Assembly: GCA_932521025.1 (NCBI GenBank) | Contig: OW051469.1 | Coordinates: forward strand, 7,018,398-7,082,397 | DNA length: 64,000 bases | DNA from: Oscheius onirici | Taxonomy: Eukaryota; Nematoda; Chromadorea; Rhabditida; Rhabditidae | Reading direction: 5' to 3' | In this document: piece by piece, positions 1 through 12,149 of the stretch | How positions within the stretch are numbered: position 1 is the stretch's first letter | Layout of the letters: every line of letters begins with the position of its first letter | The notes under the pieces: generated by a model | Told to the model about the DNA's origin: nothing | The model's input: the letters and a program-made list of their open reading frames with translations, nothing else | Database searches by the model: none | Translations under genes and position numbers: made by a program

Positions 1-62
1 GAACTAGAAGGACTTTGTAATTGCGTTGAAAGACTTGTCGAAGAGAAGAAAAACAAAACATA

Positions 63-1178
63 ATGGGTAAGTCTGTTTTTTAAAGACTGTATTTCCATTT
101 ACAGTGAGCACACGTTCCGGAGCTGGAAAGAGAGTATCTCTCGAGAAACCAGATATTATTGAGTCGTCTCCGGTTCCTGAGGATGAATTTTCTGATGAGG
201 ATGACGCTCCGATGGAGGTTCAAATTTTGTATTTATTCTCTTTCTAGTTCATAAATGCCAGGTGACTTCCAAGAAAACTGCTGACATCATCTTGACAGAG
301 GCTGAACCCGAAGAGAAGTCACTCTTTGAAAAGGTAATAATTTTTCAAAAATAAACTTCATTTATGTTTTTTGATCCAAGAACAGAAGAGAGAAGAAGAG
401 GAACAGAAGAAGCCGAAAAAGGCCAAAAAGGTGAAGAGAAAGAAGCTGGGAGAGGGCAATTTTGCTGTCAAAGTCAAGTGAGTTACTCTTTTGTTGTTCT
501 TAAAGTGTTGACCAAGAATCAGTCTTTGAAAAACAGAGAGACAGCAACAAAACAAGACCCGATCTTTTTTTTTTTAAAAATCTTAGATGTCAATAAATAT
601 TTATCTGTGACACAATATGGGAGAGAGAATGAGTATACTTGGGCAGCTCGAGTCGGCTCGAGCCTGTTTTTGACCCTCGAGCCGGCTCGACTCGAAGAGG
701 TCGGCGAGCCGGCTCGGCTCGAAGGGGGTCCACAAGCCGGCTCGGCTCGACCATGCCTCTCGACCCGGATCGAAAAAGCTCGAGCCTAAAAATTTCGGCT
801 CGTGCCCAAGTATAAGAATGAGTTCGGGACTGCAGAGAGTATAACTTTGAAATGAATTCCTTATGTAACAGTCAAGAGTTATATGTAGTTCATTCAAAGC
901 TATGTTCATTTTGTTCACCTTACCCAGAGAGTGTACTTCCAATCTTATCCTCAGAAAGGGAACATTTGCATTTCAGGAAGGCCCAGTTCAACGTGGTCTC
1001 TCTCGACAAAGGAACCACTGCTCCACTCGAGCCTGTTATAAACTTCAGAGCCGAGCTTCTAGCCGCCCGAACCCAGAACAGACGAGTTGGATCGACCTCT
1101 AAATGTTCTGCTGCTCAAAGAGCGAAACTCGGCGCTCAATATCTGCATCGAGCCAAATGGGCCACGAAGAAGAATTGA
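63..1178 (+). CDS. Small acidic/lysine-rich protein, possibly nucleolar (NOL7-like)
   Basis: Five exons (63-66, 105-217, 262-333, 386-477, 977-1178) join without frame breaks to a 160-aa protein. The first coding exon is only ATGG. Residues ~20-40 are acidic (EDEFSDEDDAP). A Lys/Glu block (KREEEEQKKPKKAKKVKRKK) follows, then GNFAVKVKKAQFNVVSL and an Arg-rich C-terminus. The order acidic stretch, basic block, basic tail resembles small nucleolar proteins such as NOL7, but I recognise no diagnostic motif and treat that name as a guess. The last intron (478-976) is swollen by an inserted 181-bp inverted-repeat element. No acceptor-like AG lies close upstream of the ATG, so the start could also be further left, outside the window. 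Confidence 0.6.
634..814. mobile_element. Non-autonomous TIR element, CTCGAGCC-motif type (181 bp)
   Basis: Ends are TATACTTGGGCA and its reverse complement TGCCCAAGTATA. It is flanked by a perfect 8-bp direct repeat AGAATGAG (626-633 and 815-822). The interior repeats GGCTCGA/CTCGAGCC units many times. It lies inside the last intron of the preceding gene. The 8-bp duplication suggests a hAT-type transposase in trans. It encodes nothing. Confidence 0.8.
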
Positions 1179-2173
1179 ACTTTTTATTATTGTTGTTCTG
1201 TTGTTCCTTGTTATAAACATCACAATGAACCCGTACTGTAAAATGACGTGGAAGATTACTTCTTCCACATATCGTTGAGCATGAGGAAGTGAGTATCGCT
1301 GTCGGCTTCCAGCTGGCGACTGGTCCGAACTTGCATGTCTCCTCGATCGGAGAGCATTGGTTGAGCTGACTCTTTCAGAGGCTTCTTATTGAACAGACAC
1401 GGCAAAGCTTTCCTGGGAAAGATGTTCAAGTTTTTACAAGTTTGTTTAACTTGTCAGGGCTCAAGTCTAGTCCGTCATCGTTTCAAGTCTAGTTCTAGCC
1501 CATTTGGTCGCCCGTGCTCCTAGACAACGAACGTCTCTTCTAGCTACCAGGTCAGCTGTTTCTTTTCCTTTTCTTTTCTCCGCCTTTGTTTTTTCTCTCT
1601 TAAAAATTCTTTTCTACCTTGACTAGGATCTGGGCCGGTCCCGAGCAAGCCGAAAGCTTTTAGTATTGACCTCGATGGCCGAACTGGTTTTCGGTAAGGA
1701 TCTCTCGGGAGTGACTAGCGAATCTGGTACTGGAGACTGGATCGTGTCAAAGTGGTTGAAGTCTGACTTCCATCACATTAAAGAAACAGCAAAACTTGCT
1801 ATGTCCTCTCTCCGGTTATCTTTCAGGACATTGGCGTGCCATCTACAGAGGAATTACAATTAGCAGTCAAGTCAGGAGTGACAGCGAACAGATGATAACT
1901 AAAAGTGTGTGTGAGTCCCAACCGGATACGATGAATAGATAGCATGGGATTGTGGAATATGGACACTCCCACTGATCGAGAAAAATTACGAGACCCCTGA
2001 AAGAGAGATGAACTGCGAAACACGAATTGCAGGTGCCTGGAGGTCCGAAAGGCGTTGCCGTTTACAAGGAAAGCTTTGTGAAGTGAGCTGAGAATATCTT
2101 ATGCAAACGTGTCATCCTGCGTCTTTGTGTGTTTTGCCAGTCTGTCTTTCGCTGTGTCTCCTGCCTGTTGTGT
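1179..2173. other. Intergenic, no gene seen
   Basis: Short open frames on both strands lack splice support or recognisable motifs. The region probably contains the 3' UTRs of the convergent genes on either side. Confidence 0.5.
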
Positions 2174-3783
2174 TTATAAGACCCAAAGTCTGCCTTGTTG
2201 AAAACTCACTCTGTTGCCTGTTTCAGCTGTTTGTTCCGTAGGATTGCCACTAATGGGAAGATGACTGCATGAATTGGAACCACGAGTAAAACAGCTTCTG
2301 AGAATGGCGCGAAGCTGACCAGTGTCAAGTCTTCTTCGGATCTGAATGGCTTCAGTAAGAACCCAATTGAAAAGACACCTGTATATCAAAGCGAAGCCCA
2401 TCATGAGAACGAGGCCAATGAAAGTCAAGACAGTGTGCACCGTAATCGAAGGAATGAGGATCTTCATCATTCTGACGTTTTCCTGAAGTTTCCATATTTT
2501 CAAACATTTTCAATCGAAGCACCTGAAGTTGGTAGCGTTCTGTTAACGTATGCATTGCGTTGTTGACGAATTCGCTGACTTGTCGTCGCTGATTCGAATG
2601 AAGCAGAATGACGAAAAAGGCCAAGCTGACAGCTTCCAGTGCTCCCATTATGCCGAGAGAATAGACGGCTGTCTTGGGATGAGACACGTAGACGGTACAG
2701 ACGTGAAGATAGCCCTCCTCGGTACGCAAATACGTCGAAGAGATGGACATTGCGATTGAGATGACCCACTGAAGTTGCAAGTTAAAAACTATTGGAAGAA
2801 AGGTACCTGTGCAGCTATCAGTCCAATGGCTACAGCTCTGGATCCCTTTATTTCGTAGGTTTTGTATTTCAGCGTGGCTATTGTTCTTTCTACGGCCAGA
2901 ACGATGATTCCACAAAGAGTCGCGTAGATGGCTAGCACGACTGGGAATCTGGAACAAGAGTAGATAACGTCGTCGGAATAGATGCTTGACTCTCTGCTTT
3001 CCAGAGACTCGCGGTGCAAAATGGAATATTCAAAAATGCGTCTCAACATTCACTTGAATGGTTTCTGTGACATACAGACAACGATTCCTTGGTCAGTTTG
3101 GTCTCTCGAGAATTGACTGTCCGTTTTTGATTTCTATGATGCCATAAGGTCCCAAATGAACCTCGGCTCTGGCCAGACCACTTCCTCAAATTGAATTCCT
3201 AGATGTACTATGACTCTCTTGGTTTATTCATGTTCCCTTCATCTAACTGGCCTGATTCTTATTTAACCATATTAAAGTAATGTCATCTCTGAGAAAATGA
3301 ACATAAAAGAGACTCACCTGACAATGGCGCAGTTGGTCGCTTCGCTCAAAGCCGTACATTGGTCAGTATTGGTCATCGTTATGTATAGTCTGATATTAAA
3401 TAAGCCGAATTCAGAAGAGATTGACTTACCCATAAAAAGCTGTGAAGAGTAGTTGTGCACAGGCAATCCATGCTGCTACTGTCAGACTAATAAGGGAAAG
3501 TCGCAAGTTGACATGCACATTTCTTGCTGACTTGGACAGTAGCACAAAAATGAAAAGGGTTGAGCAGATGACTCCAACCGAACAGCAGAAGACGTGGATG
3601 AGTCTGATGGTCTGAATCCGATACTGTGAAACTACAAAAGACTGTCCGAACCTGAATCAAGGGTGAGGTCGAGACGTCGAAGGCAACACGACAATCGGCA
3701 ACCGTATAGTTTTCTAGAGAGACGGAGTACGAGGTCAGGACCTTCTTAGCCGTGCTGACTAGCTTCGATTTCACCCCGACCAT
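2174..3783 (-). CDS. Nematode chemosensory-type seven-transmembrane GPCR (Sra/Srab-like)
   Basis: Six exons on the minus strand (3652-3783, 3430-3611, 3318-3389, 2807-2948, 2523-2768, 2174-2482) total 1083 bp, or 360 aa. An extracellular N-terminus with CRVAFD is followed by TM1 (VFCCSVGVICSTLFIFVLL). Then come TM2, the C-x8-C segment of the first outer loop (QCTALSEATNC), and TM3 ending VERTIATLKYKTYE, which is typical of nematode Sra/Srab receptors. TM4-TM5 follow, then the intracellular motif ERYQLQENVRMMKILIP before TM6, a family hallmark. Four introns are 38-40 bp; one is 369 bp. The start is chosen because a TTTCAG acceptor lies 7 nt upstream of the ATG (trans-splice site). The ligand is unknown. 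Family assignment is confident, subfamily less so. Confidence 0.85.
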
Positions 3784-5080
3784 GTGCAGACTGAAAGATT
3801 TTATACTGGGAACTTTTGAATATCTAGAAATGAGAGGGAAGTTTTGCAGAGTATAGAACAAGGTTCATTCAAAGGTGCCCATTGCGACGTCTACGCAATC
3901 TATGAAAATTGGGGATTATAAAACAGAAAAGAAAGTTTGATTCCTTGAATAAATTCAATGTTCAGGATAACCACTTTTGCACCAGTTTTGATCAAAATGT
4001 CAAAGAAATGTGACAATTTCTGTTCAAAAAGGAGAAACGCAGCCTTTTTGAAGGATTCTACACGGCTTGTTTACAAGAAAGTGCGAGAGTGAAACAAACA
4101 AAGACACAATCCATTTGATTGACCGGAAGGAAAGTTATCCATCCGGTTCTGGTGTGAGGCTAGTTTTGGACTAGTTGTCCAACTGATTCAATTTGGGCAA
4201 AGAGAGAGAGAGAGCAGCGCTACGACACCACAACAGGACACACCTCCCCAAGAGGAGAGCAGAGTAAGTGAGCCAATAAATGGCTGTTGCAGAAAGGGAC
4301 ACGTGTTAATGAGCCCTAAATCGGGTTGTACTCTCTCTTGGTTCGGAGGCCCTCTAGTAGAGTGAGTGTGAGAGAGAACGAGAGATCGATCCGCAAAAGT
4401 GGACACGTCCGGAAAAATTAAAACTTTCGAGGAGAAAATGGAAAGAAAGAGAGGGGGTATTAGGTTGATGAGAAGTCGTTCGAGACAGGATTTATAGATG
4501 GAGAGGAAAATTGAAAAGGGAGGGAGTGAGAGACGAGGAAAGTGGATTGGCATGATACTAAAGGTCAACAGAATGGTCAAAATATGCTGACAGGTGAGAT
4601 CATGTTCAGTTGCGCCGAGTGAGCGGAAATAGCACTTTTGACAGGCGCGTAATGCATGCAAACCAGCGTCAGGATTAGGAGCATACGAAATGCGAAGGGG
4701 AAAAAAGAGGGCAACAACTTGTGTTTACTTCGGAGCGGGAGAGGGAGGAACATGGGAGCGCATCAATTAAGGACTCCCCAGACTGCTAGTTTCTATTCTT
4801 TTTGGAAGATGAATGATTCAGGAAGATACTACCTGGACGACAAACAGCATGTGCGTCGAGGGTGCTAATAGTCGAGTGAGCGAGAGAGCTTGTTTTTTGT
4901 GTGAGGGGAAAACAAGAGGAGCTTATCCGTAGTTGATTAGAACGCAATGGACTCTAGGATAGAGAACCATGGATAAAACTTAATGTTAAAACTCTCCAGA
5001 ACATATTAGACGACATACCGAAAAGCTAGAAACTGTAAAGATCACCGAATAAGCGAAGATCAGAAGAAACGTCTCCATGC
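3784..5080. other. Intergenic, purine-rich, no gene seen
   Basis: The + strand at about 4198-4560 is rich in GAGAGA and GGGA runs. Open frames here are low-complexity shadows. I see no exon with supporting splice sites. Confidence 0.5.
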
Positions 5081-5088
5081 GTACGCAC

Positions 5089-5571
5089 CAGGGTTGGGCG
5101 AACGTTCGTGTGTCGTTTTGTCCAAACACGAACACGAACAGTTCGTATTCGAGGGCGAACATGGAACTGGCGAATGTTAGTGTTCGCTTGACGAACAAAA
5201 AAGTGAAAATGTTCGCTGTTCGGGGCTCGAACAGAGTTCAAAAGGGCACGAAGACGAACATTTCATCCAGTACTAATGATAAATACCCATAGACTGTCTG
5301 AGTCAAAGGGCTCAAAATTTTTCTTAGCCCCTTGGATTCCCTACTCATTTCCAGTATATTACCAATTTTGTAAAGGGAGAAACGATTTGGGAGAAAATTC
5401 GAGCTGTGTTCGTGTTAGCATGTTCGCGAACATGTTCATTCGCGAACGAACATTGAGACGGCAAACAGTTCGTGTTCGGTTCACAGGCTTACAAAAAGTG
5501 CATTGTTCGGTTCGTGTTCGGCTCGGTCCAAAACATTTAGGGGATGTTCAGTTCGTGTTCGCCCAACCCTG
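5089..5571. mobile_element. Non-autonomous TIR element, GTTCG-motif type (483 bp)
   Basis: Ends are CAGGGTTGGGCGAAC and its exact reverse complement. Perfect 8-bp direct repeats GTACGCAC flank it (5081-5088, 5572-5579). Both arms are packed with CGAAC/GTTCG units spaced a few bases apart; the centre is ordinary AT-rich DNA. There is no coding capacity. The 8-bp duplication and CAGGG terminus fit a hAT-type MITE. It has the same architecture as the autonomous-derived hAT at 18595-20481. Confidence 0.85.
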
Positions 5572-5963
5572 GTACGCACTATTGCGTGAGGGCAGGTCCG
5601 CAATTTTGCGACACGACCGCTCTTTCTGCTTCCAATTTCGACCATTTATATTCAGTTTTTTTAACCTTTTCCTTCTCAAATCGCTTCTCCCTGCAAAAAA
5701 TGTCCCGAAAACATATTTGGACTTATTTGTAAAGTAAAATGTTTGTTTTGCCATTTATACGTTGAAAAATCGATAAGGAACAAAAGATGAGCCGAAAAAC
5801 ATGAAGTTATAAGTTCCACAATTTCGAAGGAATGAATTTTACACGCCAAATTTGTACTAACCGATCCCAGTGTTACTGACTTGTAGGATCGGACGAATCA
5901 TTCTCTCTCATGCCTCCTTTATCTCTTTTTATGTACAATTTTTGTTCGTTGGTATTGGACTAG

Positions 5964-6704
<741 letters not shown>

Positions 6705-6811
6705 CGTGTTTGAATCCCTCCAACATCATGGGAGGATGAAGAACCACTCCATTCGACTTCGCCATGTTCTTTTTTCTTTCGTTTCTTTCTCAGGGTTACG
6801 GCATCAAAAAC

Positions 6812-7181
6812 TAGCCGCAGCTCAATTTCCAGCCATCTTTTCCAGAGTTCTAAGCTCCCAGACGGAACACCGAATGGTACGGCTCTTTTTATCTGGAATT
6901 CTCTTTTCGGCCAATGCCTCTCCTTATGCTGGAAGTACCAGACTCTTTGCCACAATGACACGATGTCCAGCTGGACGACGGCTCCATGATACTCGTCACG
7001 CTCGGCCTATTATTAGCCGGTCAAACAAGTCAGAAAAGCTACTCACGTTGAAAATGGCTCCACGGAGCTCCTCAATCTTCGCCAATTTGGCCTCGTCTCC
7101 AGCTGCCCATTCTTCTTTCAGCCGGGCCATGCTGACCACTCCTTGCTCGAGGACCGTCGAGGAGCTGGATCTGGTGGTCAT
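6812..7181 (-). CDS. Uncharacterised protein, 5' exons (3' end unresolved)
   Basis: Exon 7047-7181 begins MTTRSSSSTVLEQGVVSMAR and continues KEEWAAGDEAKLAKIEELRG, a predicted helical segment. A TTTTCAG acceptor lies 8 nt upstream of the ATG. A 40-bp intron (7007-7046) joins phase 0 to a second exon starting at 7006. That exon reads AERDEYHGAVVQLDIVSLWQ, then a Trp- and basic-rich stretch ending SLELWKRWLEIELRL near 6812. The downstream end is unclear: the frame stays open toward the AG tract, where it would run as Leu-Ser repeats, so a splice or a stop must lie between. It converges on the + strand Arg-Glu gene. No family recognised. Confidence 0.5.
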
Positions 7182-8050
7182 TGTAATGACTGAAAATCAT
7201 TGGATAAGAGAGCGATTACACGAACAAAACACGATGGAAAAGCAGTCGAATCCGAAAGTGAAAGATGTATTTTTGTTAGTTTATTGAGCAGGTTTCTCCA
7301 GCAGTTTTGGCGAGGTTCAAACTGACTCTTTTATTACTGTTTGACTGGTGGCAGAGACTCACGAATACAGTCCAGAGATAGAGTTCTTACGGTAGGGGTT
7401 CTCACTAGTAGACTCATATACATTCAGGGGTTTCCCTTGGAAAACTTGAACAGTTTCCGGTATTGCCTGTCTAGGACTAGTTCAATGGAAACGAGAGTTA
7501 TTGTCGCTCCAGAACTACTGGAACAGTGGGACTGGGTACTATTGTACCGCGGGGCTTTTGAACGGTTTGAATTTAGCGGGCGCGCCAACTTCGAGCGCGC
7601 GAAGATGGCGTATTCAAAATCGGGGCTTTCATCCTCGCTAATTTCTTATTAGTTTTTTCGGCGCTTATTTTCTGAAATTTTCTTGCAATTTTTGTTTCTA
7701 AATACTCTGAAGAAGTTGCACTTTTAGCTGTTTGTAAAATTGTAATAGTTTGGCCAGTCAAAACGGTTCTCAAGCGCGACTCTTGAGGATGGATTGAAAA
7801 CATCAGTTATTATTAGGAAAAATTATGAAAATCGTAGTACGGAGTACTGGAAGGAATAGTGGATTGAAAAAAATAATTAAGGAGCAACAGTCTCAAGAAG
7901 AAACGCTGTACAATGACAATAGCTCCTTGCCCAGATTTTGTCAAGACTTGTCGAAACTTGTCGAGATTATGTTAAGTACTTTGGCGCGCCTAATAGCCGG
8001 CTCTTTTCTCTTATTTTGATGATATTGAGAGCTAATCATCGAACATTTGT
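7182..8050. other. Intergenic, no gene seen
   Basis: Only short unsupported frames. The segment just left of 8051 is the target flank of the Merlin element. Confidence 0.5.
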
Positions 8051-8058
8051 AATATTCT

Positions 8059-9890
8059 GGTAGTACTTAAACAGGCGCCCCGACTCGATTTTACGCAAAC
8101 TTGCGTACGCCGGCACGTAAACCTGCGTACTTTCTCGTTTTTCTCGTTTTTACTTCATTGCTTCAGCTTTCTTCATATTTTTCTCGTTTTTTTGTTCTTT
8201 CAAGCTTCTTCACACTATTTGCAATCTATACTAGCAAAAAATTACAAAAAGACGTATTTTGAAGCAAATTACACCTGTAAAACTTGAATTTTGATCACAA
8301 AACCAACATGTTTCATCTTTTTTTTTTGACACAGCCCACAGAATCAACAAATTTATCGAATTTAACAAACGCCAAACCGAAAGAAACTATAGTAACGAGC
8401 AAATAACATGATGTACGTGGCTACGACAACTATTGAGCAGGAAAATACTTGACAATGAGGTCAAGAAGACGGAGGAACGGATCCTGGACACGACGCTTTC
8501 CGTTCATGCTGCCAGAAGAAGGAGAGATGAGAGTCGATGGTGCACTGACGGACTCCCGGAGCACGACGGAGGCGTTCATCTTTAAGTTGACGCCAAACTC
8601 TCTCAATCTGCTGGGTATGAGCGCCGGTAACAGGATCCTTGAAGTAACGGGAGTGATTGACCCAAGCATGGTGGTATCCCATGATTCTAAGGCGCTTGTA
8701 AGCCAGCCACTCGTCGGAATAGATGGAGCTATCCGGAACAACATGACTTCGGAACAGAGGATACAAGGTCTAACCAGTTCTGTCCGGAACATGGAACAGC
8801 CGCGTCTCTTTGGTTCTTCTACAGATAAGTCCAAATATCCAAGGTCCTTAAACATAGAAGTTGGGAAACAAGTCAGATTTTCAGATAACCTTGCGATCTC
8901 AGAAGATAATTATTGACTCTGGTATTCGCTTTACGCTTTCCTCTCAGATAGGACTCGTCGCATTCGATCACGTCGCCAACTCCTCCCATTGGTCCAGCCG
9001 AGGTTAGCTCAAGGGTTGTCAGTTCACGAACATAGTTTGCCCTAAGTATCTCATGAACGAAAAAGGGAAAAACTCAAAATACCAATAAACCAGAACAGGT
9101 TCAGTTACAGAGCAGCTAGTTAATGCGGCTAACTCTTTGAGAGGAATTTCATAAGCGATCGACCAGATAATGAAGAGAATATCGCGCGGACTGATCTAGA
9201 TTTTACATTTTGGTATCCAAAGGGGAAGAGAAAGTAACTACCTTAAAGTTTGGTCTATTATTGCTATCCGTATGCGCAAAGAAAGATCTCTTATCAGGGA
9301 TATTGGGAGTGAAGACCGAAAGCCCCAGATGGATAGAACGATCGTTTCGGCAGGAGGTACAACGGTACTTTCGAACGGTGCCTTTAATTCCCATGACAAT
9401 CCAGCCAGTACAGGCTGGTTTGTTCGGGTTAAAGGGCTTATCAGAACATCTACCGAAGATTGGCTGACGAGGCTGTTGACGAGTGTACCCAATGATTGGC
9501 GGAGAGGCAAGAAGACAGACTCGCTGGCCGAACTCAAAGCACTCCTGCTCACTCTCAGTGAGCTGATGCAGCTTTATAAGCGTTGGATCTTTTCTAACAG
9601 GCATCCTAAAGTTGGTTTCTGCAAGAACAAAAAAAGGAAAAGCGCAATTTTATTGAAAAATCCAAGTTTTACAGGTGTAATTTGCTTCAAAATACGTCTT
9701 TTTGTAATTTTTTGCTAGTATAGATTGCAAATAGTGTGAAGAAGCTTGAAAGAACAAAAAAACGAGAAAAATATGAAGAAAGCTGAAGCAATGAAGTAAA
9801 AACGAGAAAAACGAGAAAGTACGCAGGTTTACGTGCCGGCGTACGCAAGTTTGCGTAAAATCGAGTCGGGGCGCCTGTTTAAGTACTACC
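8059..9890 (-). mobile_element. Merlin-superfamily DNA transposon (1832 bp)
   Basis: Terminal inverted repeats of 228 bp (8059-8286 and 9663-9890) are identical by eye. They start GGTAGTACTTAAACAGGC. Flanks carry an 8-bp target duplication AATATTCT (8051-8058, 9891-9898), as expected for Merlin. The minus strand encodes an ISXO2-like transposase, described separately. Identical long arms point to a young insertion or to gene conversion between the arms. Confidence 0.93.
8461..9604 (-). pseudogene. Merlin transposase (ISXO2-like DDE), interrupted
   Basis: The N-terminal exon (ORF 9203-9604) starts MPVRKDPTLIKLHQLTESEQ and contains a Cys-containing ribbon (CxxCR). A middle part near 8930-9190 carries VIECDESYLRGKRK, the first acidic catalytic region. 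The C-terminal part (8461-8766) has SSIYSDEWLAYKRL, the VNHSRYFKDPVTGAHTQ signature and IERVWRQLK, diagnostic of the ISXO2/IS1595-like fold used by Merlin. Between DRTG and TLYPLF the reading frame meets TAG at 8770-8772, so as read the protein is truncated before the second catalytic region. Unrecognised splicing could change this. The element's arms are intact, so it could still move in trans. Confidence 0.8.
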
Positions 9891-9898
9891 AATATTCT

Positions 9899-11239
9899 CG
9901 TAAAGTAAATGCATTTTGACTTTATCTCGGGTCGCAACAGTCACTTCCGGCATCTATCTCGGCTGCGTGGGGTTTGTGAAGAATGCGGCTTGCTTTTATT
10001 TTGTTCTTACAATATGATCATCAAATATTTCTTGTTTCAGGCGTCACTAGACAATCTTCGGCTTCGGCCGGAGACTGACGGGGGAAGGCTTCTTGAGGCG
10101 ATGGAATGAATGACGGACGATGTAGCCAGCCGATCACCTGCTTCTACAAGGAAATATACAAGCTGAAGAAGGAAGGTCTCGTCTATAAAAAAGTAGCATA
10201 GCCGTATGTACCGACTTCTCCCTTTTTTTCCATTTAAAAGTAAGATCATCCTCTAATCGCTTTTTTTAGGGCGACGCTGTTTTGGCTGTTTATCTACAGT
10301 TTTTTTTAGAGTAATCCCGGGTAATTTTCCCATTTTTAACGTCTAATGGGAGATACAACTGTCCGAAAAAATATAACCGCCCGAATGTGTCAAAAGAGAA
10401 GATTTTGAGAGCTTCTCTAGTGTTCGGACGGCTGAAATTGAACAAAATCTAATCCTTTTCAAACGTTCCGCATTGAGTCGACTGTCTTTCATCATGTTTG
10501 AGCTCAAATTCTTGGCGCTTTTGGTCGTTTTCTACCTCTTTTTGCACTTTCGGAGCATTTTGTGTACTTTTCGTGTGAAACAGGAACAGTGAAATATTTT
10601 CGAGAGAATAACAAACACAAGGAAAGATGTTTCGTGTTTTTGTTTATTTTGGGCTAGTCGTTCAAATTTCCGTCGCAAAAACGAAACTGTTTTGTCAATT
10701 CGAAAGTTGGAAAGGCAGAGAACTTTATTTATATTCTTCTTCCCAGAAGAATTTAATAAAGCTTATTTATTGTTTTGGTGTTTTTTTGGAGAAGTGATTC
10801 ACGAATATCCATTTCAAAAGAGAAAATCTGAACTCTGAGAGGTCCATTACTGCTTTTCCATATTTTTGCAAACTGGACAGTGAAAGTTGTGCGAGTGCTG
10901 AAGCACAAAACAGCTCGTATTCCTTGACTTCTTCGTCAGTGAATTTCTCGCCAATCCTATTAATTCAAGTAGCTAAAGTTTCATTCGAAAAATCAACGTC
11001 TGGATGCCATCGTGGTATTTTCCAGACAGATGCCGCAGCGAATCATTCACGGAATTCTGGAGTGGAGCGGTTGATCATGCTTCGTTTTCCAAAGAACAGG
11101 TCCTTACCGTAACCATTTCTTTTTGCTCCAAGATCATCTGCTTCGGTTGAAGCAAGATACGCAGTCAATATATTCAATTTTCGTCATCAAATGTTCAAGG
11201 CACTCTATTTTAGGCGGAAAAACTACGGCAGAACTAACT
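9899..11239. other. Intergenic, no confident gene
   Basis: A short frame near 10110-10193 (MNDGRCSQPITCFYKEIYKL) could be an orphan exon but has no partner. The rest is AT-rich with poly-T tracts. Confidence 0.4.
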
Positions 11240-11500
11240 CCACTCATTCATAAAACGACTTTCCTGAACGATGTTTATTCGCTGTATCAAGTCTATGTTC
11301 GACAAGAGCGGCTCTTCGGACAGACCATGGCGGTGCTGTAAGTTCCTCGGAGAGTGGAACAGTACCTCTTGCGCTTGTCCAGGGCGTCGTCGAGAGAGGG
11401 TTGATCTACGCGTTCCCAGGCGTGTTTCGTAGATGAAGAGTACGATCCGAGCTTCTTCAGTGCTAGGTGGTTCGGGATCCGCTGTTGCAACGACTGGTGG
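11240..11500 (-). mobile_element. Non-LTR retrotransposon (RTE-type) reverse-transcriptase fragment
   Basis: The minus strand reads KHAWERVDQPSLDDALDKRK then STLRGTYSTAMVCPK. It resembles the DF.KAFD.V.....W..L.. region of non-LTR reverse transcriptases, but is frame-broken and truncated. On + the same interval holds FLNDVYSLYQVYVRQ, similar to the KTFFNDVYESKTHVRQ text of the RTE copy at 12.2 kb. The orientation of the parent is therefore uncertain; the fragment may be chimeric. Confidence 0.4.
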
Positions 11501-11519
11501 TAGAGTAGAACGGCTGTGA

Positions 11520-11600
11520 TTCCGTCCTCTTGGGAATAGTAGAACGTCTAGTATAAAATAGTAGAACATCTCTTGGGAATAGTAGAACGTCCTGAACGAT
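11520..11600. repeat. Short tandem repeat with AATAGTAGAAC unit
   Basis: GGGAATAGTAGAACGTC occurs twice, with a third degenerate AATAGTAGAACATC between them. Confidence 0.6.
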
Positions 11601-12149
11601 GACCTTAGTTTAAAATATGTGACAAACGTCAAAAACAACTTTTGTTTTCGAAAGTTTGATCTACATTCCAATAATGATCGCCATGTGGAAGAGGAAGAAG
11701 TCCAATTCGTGCTACCAGATCATGTTCATCTTGGGTATGTTTTCTTGGAAATTTTTCAAAGAATTTAAAGTGTTTCACTAAAGTTACATATACTTCTGTA
11801 ATAATAACTTCTGTAATCAATAGTCATCTTGTGTGCACATTTCATACTTTCTTCAGCGTGAAAGTGAACGTGGAGTACTGTAGAAAGACTAGTGCTCGCA
11901 ATCACCGCAAAAGGCATAAATTCTTCTACAGTACCTTTTACTTGAACAAATATAGCTGGAAAAAGAGAAAGAAAAATTGCATATTCGGAGAGCTGCATTC
12001 GAGAAAAGATTTTTTTTTTTCAAAAGTTCATATATAAGGGCTACTTGACTTCAGAAAACACTTTCTTCTGGTATAATGGATCTTTGAATGCGAAGTATTT
12101 TTCTGTTTCACTATGATTCCGAACAAGTCTGCAAGAAGATCTCCGAATC

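Noticed and set aside
364-789. 141-aa open frame on +
   Set aside because: It reads through exon 4 of the small charged gene, its donor and the inserted repeat element in the wrong frame.
4198-4560. GA-rich stretch that looked like a CRISPR or satellite array
   Set aside because: Units are irregular purine runs with no fixed period or spacer structure.
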